Below, in pieces: positions 18,550 through 26,147 of a DNA stretch of 40,008 nt (position 1 is the first letter of the stretch; each line of letters starts with the position of its first letter). The position numbers were made by a program, and so were the translations under genes. The stretch is from an uncultured Bacteroidales bacterium (GTDB taxonomy: Bacteria > Bacteroidota > Bacteroidia > Bacteroidales > UBA932), in contig CAMWUW010000001.1 in NCBI GenBank assembly GCA_947177525.1, positions 70,847 through 110,854 of the forward strand. The letters run 5' to 3'. Under the pieces are notes generated by a model that saw only the letters and a program-made list of their open reading frames with translations, ran no database searches and was not told the DNA's origin.

Positions 18550-18578
18550 TTGCGTTCAATATAAATTATTTATCTTTG
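18550..18578 (+). promoter_or_regulatory. Bacteroidota-type promoter for the toxin-antitoxin-chaperone operon
   Basis: A -33-like TTG (18550-18552) and a perfect -7 box TATCTTTG (18571-18578, consensus TAnnTTTG) are separated by 18 bp. Transcription would begin around 18583-18588, just upstream of the ATG at 18597. A TTG at 18576 lies inside the -7 box, so it cannot serve as the start codon. Confidence 0.6.
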
Positions 18579-18596
18579 CTGCCCAACTTTAGTCTT

Positions 18597-19091
18597 ATGG
18601 GGAAATTCGCGCTCATAACAGAAACTGATGCCATCAGCATGTATTCACCTTGCTATGATGGTGAGCAGATGCATGAGTTTGCCAAATTTCTTGTGTCTAA
18701 TCGTAATCATTCTCATCCTCAATTGAAAAAGTTTTTTTATACTATTCTTGCCAAGATACGTAAAATGGAGGAGTGCGGTGCACGGGAAAACCTGTTCAGG
18801 CCTGAGGGTGGTAAGATAAAGGCGATGCCTTTGTATGTTGAATTGCCGAGAATTAATCGTAAAGTGGGGAAATTGAGACTGTATTGTATTAGAATTTCCG
18901 AAAGATTGCTGATTTTGGGAAATGGTGGCGTGACAACTGTAAATAAATACGAAGATGATCCTTTTCTGTTGAGTTGCGTTGATAATTTGAGGACCATAGA
19001 AAAGCAATTGCGGCAAGAAGTAAAAAAAGCTGGCACGAATTATGACGATTTTGATGCTGTAAAGCAAATTATTGAGACTGTAAATATTTAA
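18597..19091 (+). CDS. Putative HigB/RelE-like toxin of a TAC-type module
   Basis: The 164-residue protein has no signal peptide or membrane segment. Its central and C-terminal part (KLRLYCIRISERLLILGNGG, then a helix-rich tail with DPFLLSCVDNLRTIEKQLRQ) resembles RelE/HigB-superfamily toxins, which cleave mRNA at the ribosome. The family call rests on this pattern and on the neighbours: an XRE gene starts 6 bp downstream. I chose the ATG at 18597, because the upstream TTG at 18576 falls within the -7 box. Toxin-first order is typical of HigBA. Catalytic residues cannot be assigned by eye, and a different toxin fold is possible. Confidence 0.6.
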   Translation: MGKFALITETDAISMYSPCYDGEQMHEFAKFLVSNRNHSHPQLKKFFYTILAKIRKMEECGARENLFRPEGGKIKAMPLYVELPRINRKVGKLRLYCIRISERLLILGNGGVTTVNKYEDDPFLLSCVDNLRTIEKQLRQEVKKAGTNYDDFDAVKQIIETVNI

Positions 19092-19097
19092 GCCTAT

Positions 19098-19481
19098 ATG
19101 AGACGAGATCCATTATTTGAAGAGTGTCTTGCTGATGTTCCGGCAGAAATTTCAGGGGAAGTCAATCTGAATATTGATATCGCGAACAGGATTGCTGATA
19201 TTCTTCGTGAAAAGAAAATGACTCAACGTGAGTTTGCTTCCCTTATGGGAAAAAAGGAGTCTGAGATATCACGATGGCTTACCGGTTCCCATGGATTCAC
19301 GACAAGAACTCTTGCCAAGATGTCATCAGTTCTTGGTGAAGCTGTCATAGAAGTAAAGAGAAACAAGTTACCGCAGATTGTGCTGATGCCAGTCGATTGT
19401 TTCTATTCGCTTAGTGATGCCCCAAGCAATGTATTTACCAGTACTGAACCTGCATTTTGTCAGGTTCAGTACCATAACTAA
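19098..19481 (+). CDS. XRE-family antitoxin with C-terminal extension (HigA-like)
   Basis: The 127-residue protein has a helix-turn-helix at about residues 26-85: IADILREKKMTQREFASLMG, then KKESEISRWLTG and TTRTLAKMSSVLG. It would bind the toxin and repress the shared promoter. After the HTH domain (ends near VIEVKRN) it carries about 35 extra residues rich in hydrophobic and aromatic side chains (LPQIVLMPVDCFYSL and further to the end). That is what a chaperone-addiction (ChAD) tail of a TAC antitoxin would look like. A perfect inverted repeat overlaps its last codons, and the SecB-like gene starts 8 bp after its stop. Confidence 0.8.
   Translation: MRRDPLFEECLADVPAEISGEVNLNIDIANRIADILREKKMTQREFASLMGKKESEISRWLTGSHGFTTRTLAKMSSVLGEAVIEVKRNKLPQIVLMPVDCFYSLSDAPSNVFTSTEPAFCQVQYHN
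19441..19472 (+). repeat. Perfect 12-bp inverted repeat at antitoxin/chaperone junction
   Basis: GTACTGAACCTG (19441-19452) is the exact reverse complement of CAGGTTCAGTAC (19461-19472), with an 8-nt loop between them. It lies in the last codons of the antitoxin, 17 bp before the chaperone ATG, and has no following T-run. It could be an mRNA hairpin tuning chaperone translation or a protein-binding palindrome. Confidence 0.7.
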
Positions 19482-19489
19482 ATGAGTAT

Positions 19490-19918
19490 ATGCAAACTGA
19501 AAATATTCAAATGAGGCTTCAGTCGGTGAGTGAAGTCTCTTACAATACAGATATGTCAAAAATAGGCGGCAATGTAAATCCGGATGAACTTCAGGTCGGA
19601 TTTAGTAATCAGATATTGCCGGACATTGAGAATAATGTAATTTCTGTTGTCTTTGGCGTTCAATATTTATATGAGAAAGAGAAAGTACTCGATTGCATAT
19701 ACAAGTTTGCATTCGAAGTCGTTGACTTGTCACGGTATGTCGTTATAGATGGAGATAATATAACCATCAATTATCTTATGCCGCATTTCTTCAGTGTCAT
19801 GGTCGGTACAATGCGTGGCATTCTTATTGTCAGAACAGCTGGGACGCTATTTTCCAAATATCCTTTGCCGATATTGGATATAACAGCGCTTAACGCCAGC
19901 CTGTCCCAAAACAAATGA
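19490..19918 (+). CDS. SecB-like chaperone of a toxin-antitoxin-chaperone module
   Basis: The 142-residue soluble protein has alternating beta-strand patterns. Its C-terminal part (YLMPHFFSVMVGTMRGIL, then a short linker and PLPILDITALNASL) has the order seen in SecB-fold proteins: a P..f...v...RG helix followed by a (P)LP.id...l tail. It is shorter than, and diverged from, canonical SecB. Following the antitoxin by 8 bp, it fits the chaperone of TAC systems such as Mycobacterium tuberculosis Rv1955-Rv1957, where a SecB-like protein protects the antitoxin through its ChAD tail. The ATG at 19490 gives the full frame; an ATG at 19511 is an alternative. The gene ends 17 bp from the convergent U32 gene. 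Confidence 0.65.
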   Translation: MQTENIQMRLQSVSEVSYNTDMSKIGGNVNPDELQVGFSNQILPDIENNVISVVFGVQYLYEKEKVLDCIYKFAFEVVDLSRYVVIDGDNITINYLMPHFFSVMVGTMRGILIVRTAGTLFSKYPLPILDITALNASLSQNK

Positions 19919-19935
19919 TGTCAGCTCCCCGGCCC

Positions 19936-21270
19936 CTACTCTTCGGAAGTCCAGACAAATACCTTGTCGGAGCGGCGCAGGCGGTTCTCTTCGATGGCTC
20001 GGCAGGCGGATTCGCTGCAGCCGTCGCCGCACAGGCCGGCCTCTTGTTCGCGGGCACCGGGTACCGCTTTGCTCCAGTCAATCGGGATGGAGCAGAACGT
20101 GCCTTTCGATGCTTCCTGGACAGGTTTCAGGTCCACACGGATTTCCGGGACTTTGTATTCTACGACTCCGGATGTTGGGCCGATAATCAGAATCGTGTCA
20201 CCGACTTTCAGCGGGGCTGATTCCACAAGGATCTCCGCCACTCCGAGCCTTCCGAACCAGTTTGTCACCTTTCCGCAGTATGCCTTCTTTCGCGTGGCCT
20301 TGCTGCCGTATACCTCACTCCACTCACCGAGCCTTGCGCCCTGGTAGTATCCGTCCCAGAATCCCCGGTTGAAAACTTCCGAAAGCTCCGTCTTTAGATC
20401 CGAAGCCAGCTCCGGAGTGTACCTTCCTTCACAAACGGCGTCTGCCGCACGCCTGTAGCATGATGCCACGCGTTTGACATATTCAGCGGAACGCGCACGG
20501 CCCTCTATCTTGAAGACCGTCACCCCGGCGTCTATTATCTTGTCCATGAACTCTATCGTGCACAAATCCTTCGGAGACATGATGTATTTGTTGTCCACAA
20601 GCAGCGTATTGCCGGTCTCCGCATCCTTGACTTCGTATCCGCGGCGGCATATCTGGTAGCATGAGCCTCTGTTGGCGGATGCGCCGTATTCGTGCAGGCT
20701 GAGGTAGCATTTGCCGGAAATTGCCATGCACAGGGCACCGTGGGCGAACATTTCAATTTCCACAGGACGTCCGGACGGACCGCATATTCCCTCTGAGTCA
20801 ATGACGGCCTTTATCTCCTTGACCTGTCCGAGATTAAGCTCCCTTGCCAGCACAATCACATCTGCAAACTGCGCATAGAAGCGCAGGGACTCCGCATTGG
20901 ATATGCTCAGCTGTGTCGAGATATGCACTTCCATTCCGATGCTGCGTGCGTATGCTATTGCCGCCATGTCGGATGCAATCACTGCCGTTACTCCGGCTTC
21001 GTGCGCTGCTTCAAGGGTCTTGCGCATGTCGTCCAGATCCTCATTGTAAAGGACTATGTTCAGAGTAAGATAGGTCTTCACGCCAGCCTCAGAACATATG
21101 CGCACAATCTCTTTGAGGTCGTCTGTCCTGAAGTTGTTGGCCGAATGCGACCTCATGTTCAGCTTTTCCACCCCGAAGTAGACCGAATCCGCCCCTCCCT
21201 GTATAGCCGCCGCCAGACATTCGAAATTTCCGGCCGGGGCCATTATCTCCAGTTTCTTCTTTTCCATCAT
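19936..21270 (-). CDS. U32 family protein (TrhP/YegQ-like, tRNA hydroxylation)
   Basis: The frame is longer upstream, but the ATG at 21270 overlaps the stop of the upstream polyprenyl synthase as ATGA and gives a family-like start (MMEKKKLEIMAPAGNF) and 444 residues. The U32 signature is plain near residues 170-205: FAHGALCMAISGKCYLS, then SANRGSCYQICRRGY with conserved cysteines. A C-terminal beta-rich domain follows. Members once called peptidases (YegQ/YrrO type) are now tied to prephenate-dependent 5-hydroxyuridine formation in tRNA. Which U32 subgroup this is cannot be fixed by eye. Translation is probably coupled to the upstream gene. Confidence 0.87.
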   Translation of the reverse strand: MMEKKKLEIMAPAGNFECLAAAIQGGADSVYFGVEKLNMRSHSANNFRTDDLKEIVRICSEAGVKTYLTLNIVLYNEDLDDMRKTLEAAHEAGVTAVIASDMAAIAYARSIGMEVHISTQLSISNAESLRFYAQFADVIVLARELNLGQVKEIKAVIDSEGICGPSGRPVEIEMFAHGALCMAISGKCYLSLHEYGASANRGSCYQICRRGYEVKDAETGNTLLVDNKYIMSPKDLCTIEFMDKIIDAGVTVFKIEGRARSAEYVKRVASCYRRAADAVCEGRYTPELASDLKTELSEVFNRGFWDGYYQGARLGEWSEVYGSKATRKKAYCGKVTNWFGRLGVAEILVESAPLKVGDTILIIGPTSGVVEYKVPEIRVDLKPVQEASKGTFCSIPIDWSKAVPGAREQEAGLCGDGCSESACRAIEENRLRRSDKVFVWTSEE

Positions 21271-22253
21271 TTTGTCCTGCATAGAAGTTTTTCCGCATAG
21301 CTGTGCAGCAGACCGTATCTGTCCTCCGTCAGGCCAAGCTTTTCCGCTGATTCCATTGCGCATGCATGAAGCCTTATTATCTCGTTGCGGGCATCCTCAC
21401 CGACACCGAGGGCATCATATATTTCCTTGACCCTGCTTATTTTGGCATTGCGCTCTTCCTCGTTGCACACAGGCATTGCCATTGCTTCCATAAGTCCGGA
21501 TGTCTTGTCCGCTCCTCCTTTCTGCATGGCCCTGACCATGAGCCATGTCTTCTTGTTGTTCACAATGTCTCCTCCTATTTCCTTGCCGAACACGCTCGTG
21601 TCACCGTATGTGTCCAGCCAGTCGTCTGCAATCTGGAATGCCAGTCCGAGGTCGTAGCCGAACCTGTACAGAAGGTCGCAGGATCTGCTGTCAGCCCCTG
21701 CAATGATTGCCCCTGTCTTGGCCGCACATGCAATCAGCACGGCAGTCTTCAGGCCTATCATCTTTATATAATCTTCCATAGGGACGTTCTGCATGTTCTC
21801 GAAGTCCATGTCATATTGCTGTCCCTGGCAGACCTGTGCCGCAGTGTCCGAAAACAACTCCAGGACCTGCGGAAGCACTGCTGCCGGAGCTTTGGCAATG
21901 AGCCTGTAGCTTTCGATTGACATGACGTCGCCTGACAGTATTGCAGTGTTCCCGTTCCATTTCTTGTATACAGTCGGAACACCGCGCCTGACCGGGGCCT
22001 TGTCCATGATGTCGTCATGGATGAGCGTGAAGCTGTGGAATACCTCCAGTGCAGTTGCCGGTGCCAGTATTTCTTCAGTAAAACCGTCTTTGAAAAGGGA
22101 GTAGGCTGTAAGGCACAGGCGCGGACGGATCCGCTTTCCTCCGATTTCTATCATATATGTCAGCGGTGCATAAAGCCCTTGTGGCTCACTGCTGAATTTC
22201 AGCTTTGCGAATATCTCGCTTACAGCATTTTCGATGATGGTCTCCTTTGTCAT
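21267..22253 (-). CDS. Polyprenyl (isoprenyl diphosphate) synthase
   Basis: The 328-residue all-helical prenyltransferase has both aspartate-rich motifs: LIHDDIMD near residue 85 and IADDWLDTYGD near residue 210. It also has GGKRIRPRLCL near residue 40. It condenses isopentenyl diphosphate with allylic diphosphates in the cytoplasm. A phenylalanine five residues before the first motif suggests a short to medium product (FPP/GGPP class), though this is only a guide. The start is the ATG at 22253; an upstream TTG at 22259 is less likely. A -7-like box (TACCTTTG) lies about 30 bp upstream, and the U32 gene overlaps its stop by 4 bp. Confidence 0.9.
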   Translation of the reverse strand: MTKETIIENAVSEIFAKLKFSSEPQGLYAPLTYMIEIGGKRIRPRLCLTAYSLFKDGFTEEILAPATALEVFHSFTLIHDDIMDKAPVRRGVPTVYKKWNGNTAILSGDVMSIESYRLIAKAPAAVLPQVLELFSDTAAQVCQGQQYDMDFENMQNVPMEDYIKMIGLKTAVLIACAAKTGAIIAGADSRSCDLLYRFGYDLGLAFQIADDWLDTYGDTSVFGKEIGGDIVNNKKTWLMVRAMQKGGADKTSGLMEAMAMPVCNEEERNAKISRVKEIYDALGVGEDARNEIIRLHACAMESAEKLGLTEDRYGLLHSYAEKLLCRTK

Positions 22254-22281
22254 GCACAATGTGTTTAGTCACTATAAGCCG

Positions 22282-22289
22282 CAAAGGTA
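22282..22289 (-). promoter_or_regulatory. -7-like promoter box for the polyprenyl synthase / U32 operon
   Basis: Read on the minus strand the bases are TACCTTTG, matching TAnnTTTG, followed by GC. It lies 29 bp upstream of the chosen ATG. No clear -33 TTG is visible at the expected spacing. Confidence 0.45.
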
Positions 22290-22310
22290 GTGATAAAATG
22301 TGAAATTAGT

Positions 22311-22318
22311 TATCTTTG
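22311..22318 (+). promoter_or_regulatory. -7 promoter box for rsgA
   Basis: TATCTTTG is a perfect match to TAnnTTTG and is followed by CA. It lies 52 bp upstream of the rsgA ATG, giving a leader of about 40 nt. Longer upstream starts in the rsgA frame would fall before the transcript start. No good -33 element was found. Confidence 0.5.
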
Positions 22319-22370
22319 CACCCGCTCTGTGTATGTTGCACATGATGCATATAACTTGATTGGGATTATT

Positions 22371-23312
22371 ATGTTGAAAGGAGAAGCTGTTGTCGTAAAG
22401 CATACCGGAAGCCACTATATGCTGGCCTGTCTTCCGGACATGAACCTGTTTCCTGCCGTTCTGAGGGGGAAAATACGGCTTAAGGGCAGTTCCGCCACAA
22501 ATCCTGTCGCCGTGGGTGACAAGGTCATGTTCGAGTCCGACGGTACGGCCGGACCTGAGAACCCTGCCGTGATCACACGTGTGCTTCCGCGTAAGAACTA
22601 TATGATAAGGAAGTCCACCAACCTTTCACGCCAGGCCCATGTGATTGCTGCCAATCTTGACAAAGCCTTCATTGTCACGACTATAGATTTCCCTCAGGTA
22701 AAACTGCCTTTCCTTGACAGGATATTGGTCACATGCGAGGCATATAACATACCTGCCGTAATTGTGCTCAACAAGGTGGACCTTTACCGGGAGACACACA
22801 AGGAGATGCTGGAGGCATTCCATTCCATATATGGGGGAGCTGGCTACCGGATAATGGAGGTGTCGGCTCTTACCGGCGAGGGCGTTGATGAGCTGCGCGA
22901 TGAATGCCGGGGGTGCGTGTCGCTGTTTTCTGGAGTGTCCGGCGTCGGCAAGTCTTCCCTGATAAAGTCGCTTGACCCGTCGTTGGATCCGCGGGTGGGT
23001 GAGATTTCCGATGCACACATGCAGGGACGGCATACGACCACATTCTATGAAATGTACAGCCTCGCTTCGGGGGGCTTTATCGTTGATACTCCGGGACTGA
23101 GGGGATTCGGGCTTATGGATGTTTCCAGGGATGAGATTGCCCTGTATTTTCCGGAGATGCTGAAGGTTTCGGAAAATTGCCGTTTTGCCCCGTGCACGCA
23201 TACGCATGAACCCGGATGTGCAGTCAAGGAAGCTGTGGAGGAGGGGGTAATCAGCTATGAGCGTTACTCTTCCTATCTCGGGATGCTTGATGACGAAACG
23301 AAATACCGTTAG
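22371..23312 (+). CDS. rsgA: Ribosome small-subunit-dependent GTPase RsgA
   Basis: The 313-residue protein (from the ATG at 22371) has an N-terminal OB-fold and the circularly permuted GTPase order. NKVDLY (G4) and SALTGEGVDEL (G5) come before GVSGVGKSSLI (G1) and DTPGLRGFG (G3). The C-terminal zinc-binding segment CRFAPCTHTHEPGC follows. The family acts in late maturation of the 30S ribosomal subunit. The frame is open further upstream, but the region contains the -7 box at 22311-22318 and is not family-like, so the start at MLKGEAVVV is preferred. Confidence 0.93.
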   Translation: MLKGEAVVVKHTGSHYMLACLPDMNLFPAVLRGKIRLKGSSATNPVAVGDKVMFESDGTAGPENPAVITRVLPRKNYMIRKSTNLSRQAHVIAANLDKAFIVTTIDFPQVKLPFLDRILVTCEAYNIPAVIVLNKVDLYRETHKEMLEAFHSIYGGAGYRIMEVSALTGEGVDELRDECRGCVSLFSGVSGVGKSSLIKSLDPSLDPRVGEISDAHMQGRHTTTFYEMYSLASGGFIVDTPGLRGFGLMDVSRDEIALYFPEMLKVSENCRFAPCTHTHEPGCAVKEAVEEGVISYERYSSYLGMLDDETKYR

Positions 23313-23328
23313 AAGACGGATTTTTGAA

Positions 23329-24756
23329 ATGAGACAGATTAACCGCGATATATTGAAATTGGCCATACCGAGCATTCTGGCCAATATTACAGTACCGCTT
23401 GTCGGAATGGTTGACATTGCTGTCGCCGGTCACATGGATGCCAATGCGGCCACAATGATAGGAGGAATAGCAGTAGGCTCAATGCTTTTTGACCTGCTGT
23501 ATTGGAACTTCGCCTTTCTCCGGGTGGGAACCGGAGGACTTACGGCGCAGGCCTACGGAAGAGGGGATTTCAGGGAATGCGCCAGGATATTTGTGCGTGC
23601 TGCTGGGATTGCCCTTGCATGCGCCCTGCTTCTGATTGCCGTCCAGTGGGTTTTCGTGAAGCTTGCTTTTATGGTGGTGGATTGTACTGACAGTGTCCGC
23701 GAACTTGCCTCACTGTATTTCTTCATCCGGATCTGGGCCGCTCCTGCCACGCTGTGCCTTATGGCCTTCAAGGGATGGTTCATCGGCATGCAGGACAGTG
23801 TCAGCCCGATGGTGACGGATTTTGTTGTCAACGGGATGAATGTTCTTCTGAGCATAGTGCTTGCCCTCGGCTTTTCTGCCGGCCCGTTCCGTTACGGGGG
23901 CATGGGATTCTCCGGAATAGCCGCAGGTACGGTACTGGCACAGTGGTCGGGACTGCTTGTGGCTGTGGTCATTATGCTGGTTAAATACAGAAAGCGTGTG
24001 TTTGGCGGCTTTTTGTCAGCAGATTTCAGAAATTCTTTCAGCGGAGAGGATACCCGCCGATTTTTTGTGATGAATTCCGACCTCTTTGTAAGGTCTCTTT
24101 GCTTTATTGCAATTTATATCGGTTTTACGACCATCTCAGCGCGTTATGGGGATCTTCTTCTTGCCACAGGTTCAATCATGATGAAGCTTCTGCTGATTTT
24201 CTCATATTTTACGGACGGATTCGCGTATGCCGGCGAGGCCATGACAGGACGCTATATAGGTGCGCGTGACAAGGATAATTTCCGTATGACTGTCAGGTGG
24301 ACTTTCATCTGGAGCATGGGGATTGCCGGACTGTTCATGATTATATATCAGTTTGCCGGACTTCCTATGCTGAAGGTGATGACTTCCGATGCCGCTGTGC
24401 TGGAGATGGCGATGACTTATATGACGTGGCGTCTTTTCATGCCTCTTGTCTGATGTGCGGCCTTCACATGGGACGGAGTCTATATAGGTGCTGCTGCTTC
24501 AAAGGACATACGGAATGCCATGCTCGTTGCCGTCGCAGCCTTTGTCGCCGTATGGGCTGCCGGAGTCCTGGGACTGGATGCCTTCGGACCGCAGGGCAAC
24601 GGGATTCCTGCTGCCGGGAAGGAACCCGGGCAATATGAAATAATAGCAATGCATATTCTGATGGCAGCGTATTTCGCACATCTTCTTGCCAGGACAGTAT
24701 ATCTTACGGCAAGATACAGGAAAGGGCTGCTTTATGGTATGAATAATTTTGTTTAA
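23329..24756 (+). pseudogene. MATE (DinF-type) multidrug/Na+ antiporter interrupted by an in-frame TGA
   Basis: From the ATG at 23329 (MRQINRDILKLAIPSILANI) the frame encodes a MATE transporter with the typical first helix, VGMVDIAVAGHM and GGLTAQAYGRGDF. Codon 375 (24451-24453) is TGA. The same frame continues with clear MATE-like sequence (CAAFTWDGVYIGAAASKDIR and more hydrophobic helices) to the stop at 24756, giving 475 codons in all. So a single nonsense codon, one base from serine TCA, splits an otherwise intact gene. The truncated 374-residue product would lack its last two or so helices. The frame overlaps nothing, and the downstream MFS gene starts 5 bp after it. A sequencing error or readthrough cannot be ruled out. 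Confidence 0.8.
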
Positions 24757-24761
24757 GTGAC

Positions 24762-26123
24762 ATGGGCCTATACTCATTTTACAGGATAAGCAAGCCGTCT
24801 GCGGGAAAGGTTCCCCAGGAAAAGATTCAGAGTACTTACAAGGCTTTGAGAAACAGGACTTTCTGGGGCGTCACCATGGCCTATAGCCTTTATTATGTGT
24901 GCCGGATGAGCCTCAGCGTCATCAAGCAGCCTCTCATTGACGAGGGGGTGCTCACGGCCGGGCAGCTTGGGATTATCGGTTCCGCTCTTCTTTTCGTGTA
25001 TGCAGTAGGAAAATTTCTTAACGGCTTCATTGCCGATTATTGCAATATACGGAGATTCATGGCCACCGGCCTGCTGCTCTCTTCGCTTGCAAATCTTATA
25101 ATGGGAGCACTCGGCCTGCTTTACGGGACTTTCGGCCTGTCCTCCATGCTTATATTCCTTTCGTTTGCCCTGCTTTGGGGCATGAACGGATGGATGCAGT
25201 CCATGGGACCGGCCCCGGGAGTCATAAGTCTTTCCCGGTGGTTTCCTCAGTCCAAGCGCGGAACATGGTACGGAATCTTCAGCGCAAGCCCATATCTGGG
25301 CGAAACAGTTTCTTTTATCGTTACTTCCGCCGTGGTGGGGGCATTGGGATGGCAATACGGCTTCATTGCGGCTTCTGCCGCGGGGCTTCTCGGGTCGGCC
25401 ATAATTTTGTGTTTCGTGTCCGACACTCCTGAGAGCAAGGGCTTGCCGTCTGTGCAGAATCTTTCAGGGGAAGAGCTGAGAAAAGAGGACAAGATGCCGA
25501 CAAAGGAATTGCAGAAACTGATTCTGAGACATCCCGGTATATGGGTAATTGCCCTGTCAAGTGCTTTCATATATATAACTAAATATGCCGTAGCCGGCTG
25601 GGGAGTGCTCTTCCTGCAGAAGGCGCGCGGCTTTTCTCTGGAGGAGGCTTCTCAGGTTATAGCGTTCTCCGCAGCCTTCGGTGTGCTCGGGACTGTGCTT
25701 GCCGGCTGGCTTTCCGATGCAGTGTTCCGCGGAGACCGGGCAAAGCCTGCAGTTCTGTCCGGAATTCTCGGGACCGGTTCCCTGGCGCTCTTCCTGTTTG
25801 CCGGAGGAGGTTTTGTTCTTAATGTCTTTTATGTATCTTTGTTCAGTCTTTCTGTCGGTGTGCTGTATTGCATAGTTGCCGGGCTTATGGCTGTGGACAT
25901 CGTACCGAGAAAGGCTACGGGTGCCGCTCTGGGCATTGTCGGGATATCAAGCTATATTGCGGCAGGTATCCAGGATATTGCAAGCGGCTATCTCATAGAG
26001 GGATTTATGGGACCTGACGGTACTGACATTTATGATTTCGGACCGGTGTCATGGTTCTGGCTGGCTGCATCTGCCTTGTCTTTTGTGCTGCCTGTCATGA
26101 ACTGGAAGAAAATGAAGAACTGA
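24762..26123 (+). CDS. MFS transporter, organophosphate:phosphate antiporter (GlpT/UhpT) type
   Basis: The 453-residue protein has about 12 transmembrane segments. Family marks are the N-terminal WGVTMAYSLYYVCRMSLSVI, GQLGIIGSALLFVYAVGKFLNG, the loop RWFPQSKRGTWYGIFSASPYLG near residues 160-180 (given here as RWFPQSKRGTWYG and IFSASPYLG), and a charged middle loop near residue 230. OPA members exchange phosphate for glycerol-3-phosphate or hexose phosphates. Which one applies here is unknown; a regulatory UhpC-like role is less likely without a partner kinase beside it. It lies 5 bp after the broken MATE frame and is probably co-transcribed with it. Confidence 0.85.
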   Translation: MGLYSFYRISKPSAGKVPQEKIQSTYKALRNRTFWGVTMAYSLYYVCRMSLSVIKQPLIDEGVLTAGQLGIIGSALLFVYAVGKFLNGFIADYCNIRRFMATGLLLSSLANLIMGALGLLYGTFGLSSMLIFLSFALLWGMNGWMQSMGPAPGVISLSRWFPQSKRGTWYGIFSASPYLGETVSFIVTSAVVGALGWQYGFIAASAAGLLGSAIILCFVSDTPESKGLPSVQNLSGEELRKEDKMPTKELQKLILRHPGIWVIALSSAFIYITKYAVAGWGVLFLQKARGFSLEEASQVIAFSAAFGVLGTVLAGWLSDAVFRGDRAKPAVLSGILGTGSLALFLFAGGGFVLNVFYVSLFSLSVGVLYCIVAGLMAVDIVPRKATGAALGIVGISSYIAAGIQDIASGYLIEGFMGPDGTDIYDFGPVSWFWLAASALSFVLPVMNWKKMKN

Positions 26124-26147
26124 TTATTCACTAAAACATATAATGCA

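Noticed and set aside
18576..18596. TTG start extending the putative toxin by seven residues
   Set aside because: The codon lies inside the -7 promoter box TATCTTTG, so it would not be transcribed; the ATG at 18597 is a better start.
24451..24453. Selenocysteine or reassigned TGA codon in the MATE gene
   Set aside because: No selenocysteine use is known in this family, no following stem-loop was evident, and TGA clearly ends other genes in the window.
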